11,195 nucleotides of DNA from Bacteroidota bacterium (lineage in GTDB: Bacteria > Bacteroidota > Ignavibacteria > Ignavibacteriales > Melioribacteraceae), in NCBI GenBank assembly GCA_023381535.1, contig JAMCSN010000241.1, forward strand, positions 1 to 11,195, read 5' to 3'. The notes beneath the pieces are model-generated. The model had not been told where the DNA came from, ran no database searches, and saw nothing but the letters and a program-made list of their open reading frames with translations. Shown in pieces: positions 1-6,798 of this stretch. The position numbers were made by a program, and so were the translations under genes. Each line of letters opens with the position of its first letter. Positions within the stretch are counted from its first letter, which is position 1.

Positions 1-897
1 GAACTCTGCCGGGCTTTCCATAAATGTTTTTCTGATTGTGGCAGTCATTGCCAAACGTCCGTCGGAATCAATGTTTACCTTGCAAACGGCAGATGCAGCA
101 GCGCGGCGCAATTGTTCTTCTGGAATGCCAACAGCGTCTTTCAATTTACCGCCGTTGCTGTTAATTATTTTTACCAAATTTGATGGAACCGATGACGCGC
201 CGTGAAGAACAATCGGAAATCCGGGAATTCTTTTTTCGCACTCTTCCAAAATATCGAAACGAAGCGGCGGAGGAACCAAAACTCCGTCTTCGTTACGTGT
301 GCATTGTGCCGGTGTAAATTTATTTGCGCCGTGCGAAGTTCCGATAGAAATAGCTAGCGAATCAACTCCGGTTTTTTTAACAAAGTCTTCTACTTCTTCC
401 GGTTTTGTGTAATGTGTTGTTTCGCTGGAAACTTCATCTTCGATGCCGGCTAAAACTCCAAGTTCACCTTCAACGGAAACATCATGTTTGTGCGCGTACT
501 CAACAACTTGATGTGTGAGTTCAACATTTTTTTCGTACGGATGATGAGAGCCGTCGATCATAACCGACGAGAATCCGGATTCGACGCATGATTTGCAAAG
601 CTCAAAGGTGTCTCCGTGATCGAGGTGAAGAACGATCGGAATATCATAGCCGAGTTCGTGAGCATAATCAACTGCACCTTTTGCAAGATGTTTTAGCAAA
701 GTTTGATTCGCATATTTGCGTGCGCCGCTTGAAACTTGTAAAATGACCGGCGATTTTGTTTCGACACATGCGCCGATGATTGCCTGAAGCTGTTCAAGAT
801 TATTAAAGTTGAAAGCCGGAATTGCATATCCGCCTTTCACTGCTTTCTGGAATAACTCTTTCGAGTTTACCAATCCCAGTTCTTTGTAAGTAGTCAT
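1..897 (-). CDS. fba: Class II fructose-1,6-bisphosphate aldolase, C-terminus cut by the window edge
   Basis: Cytoplasmic zinc-dependent enzyme of glycolysis and gluconeogenesis that interconverts fructose-1,6-bisphosphate with dihydroxyacetone phosphate and glyceraldehyde-3-phosphate. I translated 299 codons from the ATG at 897 without a stop; the frame leaves the window at base 1, so roughly 20-30 C-terminal residues are missing by comparison with the family. Class IIB hallmarks are HLDHG (residues 91-95, with catalytic Asp93 and zinc ligand His94), MIDGSHHP (113-120), the second and third zinc-ligand histidines in GTSHG (His189) and LHGASS (His232), and the phosphate-binding VNIDSDGR segment near 274-281. 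No convincing Shine-Dalgarno precedes the ATG. It follows the outer-membrane protein gene after 38 bases and has no evident link to the hydroxyproline genes. The family assignment is near certain; tagatose-bisphosphate specificity is a minor alternative. Confidence 0.95.
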   Translation of the reverse strand, partial: MTTYKELGLVNSKELFQKAVKGGYAIPAFNFNNLEQLQAIIGACVETKSPVILQVSSGARKYANQTLLKHLAKGAVDYAHELGYDIPIVLHLDHGDTFELCKSCVESGFSSVMIDGSHHPYEKNVELTHQVVEYAHKHDVSVEGELGVLAGIEDEVSSETTHYTKPEEVEDFVKKTGVDSLAISIGTSHGANKFTPAQCTRNEDGVLVPPPLRFDILEECEKRIPGFPIVLHGASSVPSNLVKIINSNGGKLKDAVGIPEEQLRRAAASAVCKVNIDSDGRLAMTATIRKTFMESPAEF

Positions 898-935
898 AGT
901 CTATCTAATCCATTTATTTTTATTGAAGAAAAATT

Positions 936-1628
936 TCAGTTGAAATAAGCAACAACGCCGATGTGAAATGTCAGCAAATCGGTTTTGGATTTCTTTGGGA
1001 AATAATAGACTCGTCCGTCCGCCGGATTGATCACAATACCGTTCTCAGTTAAATATTCGGCTTCGGTTCCGTAAGTGTATCTTGCTTTAAGATCGAGATA
1101 AAGAGTTTTAACATCGCCCAGGTCCTGCGCAACTCTAAATAAAATTCCGCCGCCGGCACCGTAGCTCCAAGTGAAATCCGAAAAATTTGTTGTTGATGCA
1201 ATTGGGGTGCTTTGATAATAACTTTTGACTTCCGTCTCCGTAAAAATATACGCGCCGCCGAAAACTCCTTCAACATAAGGACGAACTGTCCCGGTGAAAG
1301 GACTGATCTGAAACAATGCGTGCAAGTTCACCAAGCTGTTCGTTCTGGTCACATCAACATTAACATCAGGAATAGTGAGACTGAACGGTCTTCGTTCCGT
1401 TCTCATTCCGTAAATCAAATATCCAACATCGAGCCCGACTGAAAACGGCCGCTCTTTGCTCGGCGACCAAAGTGTTCCGTAAACTTGAACGCCAAAACCT
1501 AATCTGTCAACATTGCTTCTGAACTCCCCCTGAGGCGACCCGATCATGAAAGAACCGCCAGCCGTCTGCGCAAATACAACGGAAGAAAACAGTAACGGTA
1601 TAACAAACCCGATAAGTTTTTTCATCAT
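936..1628 (-). CDS. Secreted outer-membrane beta-barrel protein, function unknown
   Basis: A 230-residue protein with a classical signal peptide: MMKK, a hydrophobic stretch from about 5 to 19, and a likely signal peptidase I site after VVFA (about residue 20). The mature part alternates short polar and hydrophobic stretches rich in Gly, Tyr and Phe (GFGVQVYG, SVGLDVGYLIYG, YVEGVFGGAYIF, WSYGAGGGILF, FHIGVVAYF) that look like transmembrane beta strands, and it ends with Phe-Asn, close to the terminal-Phe signature read by the BAM machinery. I see no OmpA peptidoglycan-binding domain or other named domain, so it is a small porin-like or OmpA/OmpW-like barrel of unknown role. The start has two adjacent ATGs (1628 and 1625) with no clear Shine-Dalgarno. 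A TAnnTTTG box upstream suggests its own promoter. Confidence 0.75.
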   Translation of the reverse strand: MMKKLIGFVIPLLFSSVVFAQTAGGSFMIGSPQGEFRSNVDRLGFGVQVYGTLWSPSKERPFSVGLDVGYLIYGMRTERRPFSLTIPDVNVDVTRTNSLVNLHALFQISPFTGTVRPYVEGVFGGAYIFTETEVKSYYQSTPIASTTNFSDFTWSYGAGGGILFRVAQDLGDVKTLYLDLKARYTYGTEAEYLTENGIVINPADGRVYYFPKKSKTDLLTFHIGVVAYFN

Positions 1629-1696
1629 CTATCCATTTAGTTGGTTTGATCTACTTCGTATCCGGGGAAGAATTCGAAGACAAAAATTTTTCAGCG

Positions 1697-1704
1697 CAAA
1701 TATA
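1697..1704 (-). promoter_or_regulatory. Possible Bacteroidota-type -7 box (TATATTTG) ahead of the outer-membrane protein gene
   Basis: On the minus strand the bases read TATATTTG, which fits the TAnnTTTG -7 consensus of Bacteroidota sigma-A promoters, about 70 bases before the outer-membrane protein ATG in a 107-base gap. I do not see a good TTTG -33 partner at the expected distance, so this is a weak call. Confidence 0.35.
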
Positions 1705-1735
1705 TGATTTTTTTCAGTATTATTTTGAATTTGGC

Positions 1736-2338
1736 TTAGTTGAAAACAGCGTCTTTACCGTGTGATTCTATGAGGAGATTGCTGTATTCATCGAACGAAA
1801 TTTCTTTTGCGCCGAACATTTTTAAATGCTCGGTTTGATATTGAACATCGAGAAGAACAAATCCTTTTTCGTTCAACCGTTCAATCAATTTAACAAGAGC
1901 GCATTTTGAGGCTTGCGGTACAAGGGAAAACATAGATTCGCCGAAGAACGCGCTACGGTAGGTAACACCGTAAAGTCCGCCAACCAAATTATTTGTTTGA
2001 TAAACTTCAACGGAATGAAGGTGACCAAGTTTTTGCAAACCCGAATACGCTTCGATCAATTCATCGGAAATCCATGTCGGTTCTCGGCGGGCGCAGTTCT
2101 TTATCACTTCAATTGTCTTTTCGTCGAATCTGAATTCGAAATCTGATTGAGCTAGAAATTTTTTAAGCGAACGCGGAACGTTAAAAGTATCCAGAGGAAT
2201 AACTGTTCTTGTTTCCGGCAAGTACCATTCAATCTCACCGGTTTCGTCTGCCATCGGAAATGCGCCGCGTGAGTACATCAAGAGCATGTTGCGCGGTTTT
2301 AAAAGATCTTTCTTTGAAAAAAATTTCCCCTCACTCAT
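1736..2338 (-). CDS. aat: Leucyl/phenylalanyl-tRNA-protein transferase
   Basis: Cytoplasmic enzyme of the N-degron pathway. It moves Leu or Phe from aminoacyl-tRNA to N-terminal Arg or Lys of proteins, marking them for ClpS/ClpAP. The 200 residues carry the family landmarks in order: YSRGAFPM (22-29), TWISDELIEAY (88-98), HSVEVY (108-113), VGGLYGV (119-125), FFGESMFS (131-138), ASKCAL (143-148) and LLDVQYQTEHL (162-172), which corresponds to the IDCQ-type segment of the E. coli enzyme. It is somewhat shorter than E. coli Aat (234 residues), mainly at the termini. Its ATG lies inside the 3' end of the DUF2721 gene (8-base overlap, ATG before TGA), so translational coupling is likely; there is no strong ribosome site of its own. 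No missing key motif was noticed. Confidence 0.95.
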   Translation of the reverse strand: MSEGKFFSKKDLLKPRNMLLMYSRGAFPMADETGEIEWYLPETRTVIPLDTFNVPRSLKKFLAQSDFEFRFDEKTIEVIKNCARREPTWISDELIEAYSGLQKLGHLHSVEVYQTNNLVGGLYGVTYRSAFFGESMFSLVPQASKCALVKLIERLNEKGFVLLDVQYQTEHLKMFGAKEISFDEYSNLLIESHGKDAVFN

Positions 2339-2822
2339 GTGCTTTGACTTCGTAGAGAATTATGTCGTAACCTTTCTTTGTTTCCATGCCCGCAAAAACA
2401 ATTCCAACCAAGACGAAGATCATTCCAACCAAGAACGCAGCAATTATAAAATAGTTAAGTCGTCCCAGCGCAAGGAATGACGAGATGCCAAGCAGCATGG
2501 AAGTTATAATAAACAGAGCAACCGCGATAGTGTAAGACAATACTGAGTTTCGTACAAGTTTGGAACGATATACCAATGCGCCAATTTGCGTTGCAATGCT
2601 TTCCAGTCGAACGTTTTCGTCTGTCGTTACCGGGTGTTCGCCAATCTTCATCATTAATTTTCGTTTCTCTTCGTTCAGCAGTCTTATTCGGTTAACCACG
2701 AGCGAGTATTTGTTATTGATGCCAAGCAGAAGCAGTCCACATGCGCTAATCATAACCGCGGGTGCAATCATCAGCTGAATTATTTGAACCGCATTTAGCG
2801 TCAACTCTTTGAATAGATCCAT
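2331..2822 (-). CDS. DUF2721-family membrane protein
   Basis: A 163-residue inner-membrane protein of unknown function. Three hydrophobic spans are visible: about residues 13-35 (IIQLMIAPAVMISACGLL), 93-113 and 120-144. Between the first and second lies a basic cytoplasm-like segment with NNKYSLVVNRIRLLNEEKRKL, the region typical of DUF2721 proteins (hydrophobic span, then N-[KR]-x3-[VL]-x-[ND]-R-x-R). The family has no assigned activity, so I give none. AAAGG lies 5 bases before the ATG and supports the start. It begins 27 bases after the CBS-pair gene and overlaps aat by 8 bases, so the three are probably one transcript. A partnership with the CBS protein, as sensor or regulator, is only speculation from adjacency. 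Confidence 0.8.
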   Translation of the reverse strand: MDLFKELTLNAVQIIQLMIAPAVMISACGLLLLGINNKYSLVVNRIRLLNEEKRKLMMKIGEHPVTTDENVRLESIATQIGALVYRSKLVRNSVLSYTIAVALFIITSMLLGISSFLALGRLNYFIIAAFLVGMIFVLVGIVFAGMETKKGYDIILYEVKAHE

Positions 2823-2849
2823 TGTGACCTTTATTTTAATTTACTATAT

Positions 2850-3278
2850 CTATCGGGCATAAATATAATTGTGAAGAATTTCTACAGTCTCCTTATAATC
2901 CTTTAAGTCAACTTCGAGTAAATCTTTTACAGATATAATTCCGATCAGTTTTTCATTCTCGAAAATCAAAATATGTCTTGTTCCGCGGTCTTTCATTTTT
3001 TTCAGGCATTGCTCGTGCGATTCATTTACATTAGCAAGCACAAGATCTTTGGTCATCACCTCGTCCACAAGTGTTGATTTCAAATCCAAGTCTCTTGTAA
3101 TTACTCGTCGTACCAAATCGCGTTCGGAAAAAACACCGAGTAATTTTCCCTCTTCTCCAAGAACCGGAACAAGTCCAATATTGTGCTCTGCCATAAAACA
3201 AGCTGTATCGTAGATTGTTGTGCAGGATTTTACCGTGTGTAAATTTTTTGATGCTAATATTTCTTTTAATGATTTCAT
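2850..3278 (-). CDS. Stand-alone CBS-domain-pair protein
   Basis: A 142-residue soluble protein that is essentially one Bateman module. CBS repeat 1 (about residues 12-65) includes TIYDTACFMAEHNIGLVPVL and GVFSERDLVRR; CBS repeat 2 (about 75-130) begins DEVMTKDLVLANVNES and contains RGTRHILIFENEKLIGIISVKDLL. CBS pairs generally bind adenine nucleotides such as AMP, ATP, NAD or SAM and act as energy or ligand sensors; the ligand here cannot be read from sequence. I start it at the ATG at 3278, not the in-frame ATG 33 bases upstream (3311), because a strong GGAGGAGG ribosome site sits 5 bases before 3278 and would be inside the gene otherwise; the longer version adds only MGNKNIYGGGY, which is the translated ribosome site. 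It is followed by the DUF2721 gene after 27 bases. Confidence 0.88.
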   Translation of the reverse strand: MKSLKEILASKNLHTVKSCTTIYDTACFMAEHNIGLVPVLGEEGKLLGVFSERDLVRRVITRDLDLKSTLVDEVMTKDLVLANVNESHEQCLKKMKDRGTRHILIFENEKLIGIISVKDLLEVDLKDYKETVEILHNYIYAR

Positions 3279-3280
3279 AT

Positions 3281-3290
3281 ATCCTCCTCC
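3281..3290 (-). promoter_or_regulatory. Strong Shine-Dalgarno (GGAGGAGGAT) that sets the CBS gene start
   Basis: Minus-strand GGAGGAGG is followed by ATAT and then ATG at 3278. It is the best anti-Shine-Dalgarno match in the window. Its position favours 3278 over the upstream in-frame ATG at 3311. Confidence 0.8.
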
Positions 3291-3335
3291 GTAAATATTC
3301 TTGTTGCCCATTCAGAATCTAACATTTTTCGTAGA

Positions 3336-3363
3336 ACTATATCAAAGAAAAAATATTCTTCAA
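3336..3363 (-). promoter_or_regulatory. Candidate sigma-70-type promoter for the CBS-DUF2721-aat unit
   Basis: On the minus strand TTGAAG (3363-3358) and TATAGT (3341-3336) are separated by 16 bases, matching four and five of six consensus positions. It sits in the 123-base gap between the pruA stop and the CBS start, giving a leader of about 50 bases. The same bases include a weak CTTCA/TGAAG stem followed by a T run, which might instead be a poor terminator for pruA. AT-rich DNA yields such matches by chance. Confidence 0.35.
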
Positions 3364-3401
3364 ATCTTTGGTGAAGGTTGAATAATAAAAATGTAGGGCA
3401 T

Positions 3402-5039
3402 TTATTTCTCACTCATGAACGGATAACGGTAATCCTTTGGCGGAATGAAATTTTCCTTTATGGTTCGTGCCGAGACCCATCTTAGCAAATTCAAATAGCT
3501 TCCGGCTTTGTCGTTTGTGCCGCTTGCACGTGCGCCGCCAAACGGCTGCTGGCCAACAACTGCCCCGGTTGGTTTGTCGTTGATATAAAAATTTCCGGCA
3601 GCGTTAACTAAAACTTTATCGGCAAGCTCAACCGCTTTCCGGTCTTGAGCGAAAATTGCACCGGTGAGAGAATAAGGGGAAGTCTCGTCGCAAAGATGAA
3701 GTGTCTCTTCATATTTGTTGTCGTCGTAAACGTAGATTGTAAGCACCGGACCAAAAATTTCTTCTTCTATCGTTTTGAATTTCGGATTCGTGGTTACAAT
3801 CACGGTTGGTTCGATAAAGTAACCGACCGAATCGTCAAAGTTTCCGCCGACAATTATTTCAGCATCGTTGGCTGCTTTTGCAAATTTGATGTAGTCGGTA
3901 ATTGTTGTAAAAGCATTTTTGTCAATGACGGCATTAAAGAAATTCGTGAAGTCGGTCGGCTCGCCCATTTTAATAGTTTTGATTTCGCTGACCATGTATT
4001 CTTTCAACTTGGGCCAGATCGATTTCGGAATGTATGCGCGCGATACGGCAGAACACTTTTGACCTTGGTATTCAAACGATCCGCGTATGAGCGCAACACC
4101 GAGCGCAATTACGTCAGCGCTTGCGTGAGCAAATACAAAATCTTTTCCGCCGGTTTCTCCAACTAAACGCGGGTACGATTTATATTTTCCTAAATTGTTC
4201 GCGGTGGTTCTCCACATTGATTGAAAAGTCGGTGTGCTACCGGTAAAATGTATTCCGCCGAAATGTTCGGAATCCATTACCGGATTTCCAACCTTGGAAC
4301 CTGAACCCGGGACAAAATTAATGACGCCGGGAGGCATTCCTGCGGCTTCCAATAATTTCATAATCCAGTAACCGGAATACACTGCGCTCGATGCCGGTTT
4401 TAGCAAAGCAACATTTCCCATTAATGCCGGTGCAGTCGGTAAATTTCCCGCTATCGAAGTAAAGTTGAACGGCGCAACTGCAAAAATAAATCCTTCGAGC
4501 GGACGGTATTCCATTCTATTCCACATTCCAAATGGCGAGTGAAGCGGCTGCTCTTGATAAATTTTCATTGCGTAGTATGCGTTGAATCTAAAAAAGTCGG
4601 CGAGCTCTGCGGCAGCGTCAATTTCCGCTTGAAAAGGATTTTTGCTTTGTCCCAGCATCGTTGCGGAATTAAGAATGTATCGCCATTCAGTCAGCCCTAA
4701 CAAATCAGCGGCTTTCAACAAAACGGAAGCGCGGTCGTGCCATTCCATTCGAGACCAAATTTTGTGAGCGTCCATCGCGGAGTCGATTGCTATCTGAACT
4801 TCTTTCGTTCCAGCTTTATGATATGTAGCCAAAACGTGTTTGTGATTATGGGGCATAACACATTTATCGGTGTCGCCTGTTTTAATTTCTTTTCCACCGA
4901 TGATTATTGGAATCTCAATCTGCTGTTTTTGCATTTCGTCAAGTTTTAATTTTAGTGCCGATCTTTCCGGTGATCCGGGCGCATAATTTTTCACCGGTTC
5001 ATTCGGCGGGAGAGGTATGTTAAAAATCGCGTTAGCCAT
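3402..5039 (-). CDS. pruA: L-glutamate gamma-semialdehyde (1-pyrroline-5-carboxylate) dehydrogenase, ALDH4A1-like
   Basis: NAD-dependent second step of proline catabolism: pyrroline-5-carboxylate, as glutamate semialdehyde, to glutamate. The family also oxidises the 3-hydroxy analogue to 4-hydroxyglutamate. The 545 residues align nearly end to end with the animal mitochondrial enzyme as I recall it: NEPVKNYAPGSPER (13-26), QAEIDAAAELADFFRFNA (137-154), PFNFTSIAGNL (190-200), cofactor-side FTGS (265-268), general-base Glu295 in GETGGK, catalytic Cys329 in GQKCSA, EEIFGPVL (426-433) and NFYINDKPTGAVVGQQPFGG (483-502). It is a stand-alone enzyme of the eukaryote-like branch, not the PutA fusion. 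AAGGAAGG lies 6 bases before the ATG. It is the last gene of the catabolic cluster, 52 bases after the transposase gene. Key residues all look intact. Confidence 0.96.
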   Translation of the reverse strand: MANAIFNIPLPPNEPVKNYAPGSPERSALKLKLDEMQKQQIEIPIIIGGKEIKTGDTDKCVMPHNHKHVLATYHKAGTKEVQIAIDSAMDAHKIWSRMEWHDRASVLLKAADLLGLTEWRYILNSATMLGQSKNPFQAEIDAAAELADFFRFNAYYAMKIYQEQPLHSPFGMWNRMEYRPLEGFIFAVAPFNFTSIAGNLPTAPALMGNVALLKPASSAVYSGYWIMKLLEAAGMPPGVINFVPGSGSKVGNPVMDSEHFGGIHFTGSTPTFQSMWRTTANNLGKYKSYPRLVGETGGKDFVFAHASADVIALGVALIRGSFEYQGQKCSAVSRAYIPKSIWPKLKEYMVSEIKTIKMGEPTDFTNFFNAVIDKNAFTTITDYIKFAKAANDAEIIVGGNFDDSVGYFIEPTVIVTTNPKFKTIEEEIFGPVLTIYVYDDNKYEETLHLCDETSPYSLTGAIFAQDRKAVELADKVLVNAAGNFYINDKPTGAVVGQQPFGGARASGTNDKAGSYLNLLRWVSARTIKENFIPPKDYRYPFMSEK

Positions 5040-5077
5040 AATTCAGCCTTCCTTATTAAAGAAAATTTTTAGTGATT

Positions 5078-5085
5078 CAAAATTA
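5078..5085 (-). promoter_or_regulatory. Possible -7 box (TAATTTTG) ahead of pruA
   Basis: Minus-strand TAATTTTG fits TAnnTTTG and lies in the 52-base gap between the RAYT gene and pruA, about 40 bases before the ATG. No good -33 element is seen. If real, pruA could be transcribed independently of the interrupted upstream operon. Confidence 0.25.
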
Positions 5086-5091
5086 GGAAAA

Positions 5092-5658
5092 TTAAATGAA
5101 TTCTAGATTCTCGGGAGTTTCTTTTTCTATTTCCCATTTAAGCGGATTCAATTGAAGGTATTTTCTAATCTGATAAAGCTCTTTTTCATTGCGGATTATA
5201 CGTTCATAGTAATTGCGTTGCCATCTGAAATCGGGTATTCCGGTTTTGCGAACGCGTTTCGTAACGATTGATTTGAATTGACCAATAATAGAACCGAGTG
5301 AATTTGGTTTTAACGTAGGGGCGAATCGTTGATTCGCCTCGGTATTATTGGGGGCGATCCTGCGGATCGCCCCTACGGAATGATCGATTATAATTATTCC
5401 GTGAATATGATTCGGCATTATTACATAATTATCCAAATCAACATTTGATCTTACCGACTTGGTTTTCTTCCATTCTTCATCAGCGATTTTTCCGGCATTG
5501 GTCAAAACTACTTTTCCATTTTTAACATTACCGAGACTCTGAATCATTTTATGGGTGCAGATGGTAACGAAGTACCATCCTGGTTGAGCGTAATCGTATT
5601 CCTTTAAGCGAATTGAATGACGACCAAAACTTTCAACTTGGAATTTTTCGGAAAGCAA
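5092..5658 (-). CDS. REP-associated tyrosine transposase (RAYT, Y1/HUH family)
   Basis: A 188-residue single-domain HUH nuclease of the IS200/IS605-related Y1 transposase superfamily. Such enzymes cut single-stranded DNA at REP hairpins and are domesticated in many genomes. Visible landmarks are IRLKEYDYAQPGWYFVTICT (16-35), DNYVIMPNHIHGIIII (76-91, metal-binding His84-x-His86), FKSIVTKRVRK (128-138), and WQRNYYERIIRNEKEL (146-161) holding the candidate nucleophile Tyr150 or Tyr151, then YLQLNPLKWE (167-176). The start is a TTG at 5658; a GGGGGA ribosome site 4-9 bases upstream supports it, and the signature begins soon after. It starts 14 bases after the aminotransferase stop. Residues 94-115 are encoded by an inverted pair of hairpins (see 5314-5377) that keeps the frame open. 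The Y1 core otherwise looks complete, so the enzyme may be active. Confidence 0.9.
   Translation of the reverse strand: MLSEKFQVESFGRHSIRLKEYDYAQPGWYFVTICTHKMIQSLGNVKNGKVVLTNAGKIADEEWKKTKSVRSNVDLDNYVIMPNHIHGIIIIDHSVGAIRRIAPNNTEANQRFAPTLKPNSLGSIIGQFKSIVTKRVRKTGIPDFRWQRNYYERIIRNEKELYQIRKYLQLNPLKWEIEKETPENLEFI
5314..5377. repeat. REP doublet (BIME-like inverted hairpin pair) inside the RAYT coding sequence
   Basis: The 64 bases are bounded by inverted CGTAGGGG (5314-5321) and CCCCTACG (5370-5377). Hairpin 1 pairs GGCGAATC (5320-5327) with GATTCGCC (5331-5338) around a GTT loop. Hairpin 2 pairs GGGGCGATCC (5351-5360) with GGATCGCCCC (5364-5373) around TGC. Read outward-in from each end, both hairpins are preceded by GTAG, the tetranucleotide that marks many REP sequences recognised by RAYTs. 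They are in opposite orientation, as in a BIME. The length is not a multiple of three, but the frame stays open. Confidence 0.85.
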
Positions 5659-5672
5659 TTTTCCCCCAAGGA

Positions 5673-6788
5673 TTATTTATTTAAAACATCTTTTAACGCC
5701 CCGACGCAGTAGTCAATCATCTTTTCGTTTGAGTTATAACCCATAAGTCCGATGCGCCAAATTTTTCCGGCAAGTTCTCCAAGTCCCGCGCCGATTTCCA
5801 GATTGTGTTTGTTGAGAAGTTCGTTTCGTACTTTTGCCTCGTCAGTATCACTTGGAATTTTTACGGTGATGAGGTTCGGAATTCTTTCTCCTTCGGGAAC
5901 AAACGGGTCTAACCCGAGTTGTTTTAATTTAGAGATGAACTTCGCGCTGTTCTCTTTATGACGGCGCCATGCGTTTTCAATTCCTTCTTCTTTCAGAATT
6001 AATAACGCTTCGTGCAATCCATAAAATTGATTGCTCGGCGCGGTGTGGTGGTAAATTCTTTTCACGCCGCTCCAATAAACACTTAAAAGATTCAAATCAT
6101 TGAACCAGCTTTGGATTGGAGTCTTTCTATTCTTTATATGCTGAACGGCGCGCTCGCTGAATATAATCGGCGACATACCGGCAACGCAAGCCAATCCTTT
6201 TTGTGAACATGAATAAACTGCGTCAAGATTCCATTCATCAACATAAACATCTGTTGCGCCAAGCGAAGTAACTGTGTCGGCGATTGTTAGGCAATTATAT
6301 TTATGAGCAATTTCCGAAAGCTGTTTAATATTTGAAAGTGCGCCGGTGGATGTTTCGGCGTGAACGAACGCAACAACTTTTGTATCGGGATTCGTTTTCA
6401 ATGCGTCTTCAAGTTTTGCCGGCTCGATCGCTCGTCCCCACGTTTCTTTTACAACAACAACATTGCCACCGATCTTTTCAACAATTTGCGTCATACGATT
6501 TGCAAAATAACCGCCGACACAAACAATAACTTTATCACCTGGTTCCACCAAATTTACAAGACACGCTTCCATCCCGAGAGAACCGGGACCGGATAGAACG
6601 AATGTCGATTCATTTTCGGTTTTAAAAGTGTATTTGAGGAGCGATTTAATTTCGTCCATCAACTCAATAAATTGTGGATCGAGATGGCCTAACGGCGCTT
6701 TTGACATTGCGTCCAAAACTTTTGGATTAACATTTGATGGACCAGGCCCCATTAAAATTCTTTTATGCGGTTTGAATGAATTGTGCAT
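5673..6788 (-). CDS. Alanine/serine-glyoxylate aminotransferase, AGXT-like (class V PLP enzyme)
   Basis: PLP enzyme expected to transfer an amino group from alanine or serine to glyoxylate, giving glycine and pyruvate or hydroxypyruvate. The 371 residues follow human AGXT closely: LMGPGPSNVNPKVL (12-25), SGPGSLGMEACLVN (66-79), HAETSTGAL (143-151), PLP-ring Asp171 in ADTVTSLG, PLP lysine Lys197 in SCSQKGL, RIYHHTAPSNQFYGLHEAL (244-262) and the substrate-carboxylate Arg345 in WRIGLMG. AAGGA lies about 8 bases before the ATG. It starts 10 bases after the SIR2-like gene and two genes after the HOGA-like aldolase, whose product would be glyoxylate; this context favours glyoxylate as acceptor. Alternatives in the same family are serine-pyruvate and ureidoglycine-glyoxylate aminotransferases; no purine-degradation genes are nearby. 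All PLP contacts I can place are present. Confidence 0.88.
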   Translation of the reverse strand: MHNSFKPHKRILMGPGPSNVNPKVLDAMSKAPLGHLDPQFIELMDEIKSLLKYTFKTENESTFVLSGPGSLGMEACLVNLVEPGDKVIVCVGGYFANRMTQIVEKIGGNVVVVKETWGRAIEPAKLEDALKTNPDTKVVAFVHAETSTGALSNIKQLSEIAHKYNCLTIADTVTSLGATDVYVDEWNLDAVYSCSQKGLACVAGMSPIIFSERAVQHIKNRKTPIQSWFNDLNLLSVYWSGVKRIYHHTAPSNQFYGLHEALLILKEEGIENAWRRHKENSAKFISKLKQLGLDPFVPEGERIPNLITVKIPSDTDEAKVRNELLNKHNLEIGAGLGELAGKIWRIGLMGYNSNEKMIDYCVGALKDVLNK

Positions 6789-6798
6789 GATTAAGTCC

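Noticed and set aside
1640..1735. Small RNA or extra gene between aat and the outer-membrane protein gene.
   Set aside because: Only 107 bases, AT-rich with no open frame or stable hairpin; a promoter and leader explain it adequately.
3645..4166. 173-codon open frame on the plus strand.
   Set aside because: It is fully antisense to conserved pruA codons, with no recognisable domain and a Cys/Phe/Arg-rich composition typical of a reverse-complement shadow.
5314..5377. Short CRISPR-like or intrinsic terminator interpretation of the GC-rich hairpins.
   Set aside because: Only two non-identical hairpins in inverted orientation, no repeated spacer unit and no T run, and they lie inside an open reading frame.
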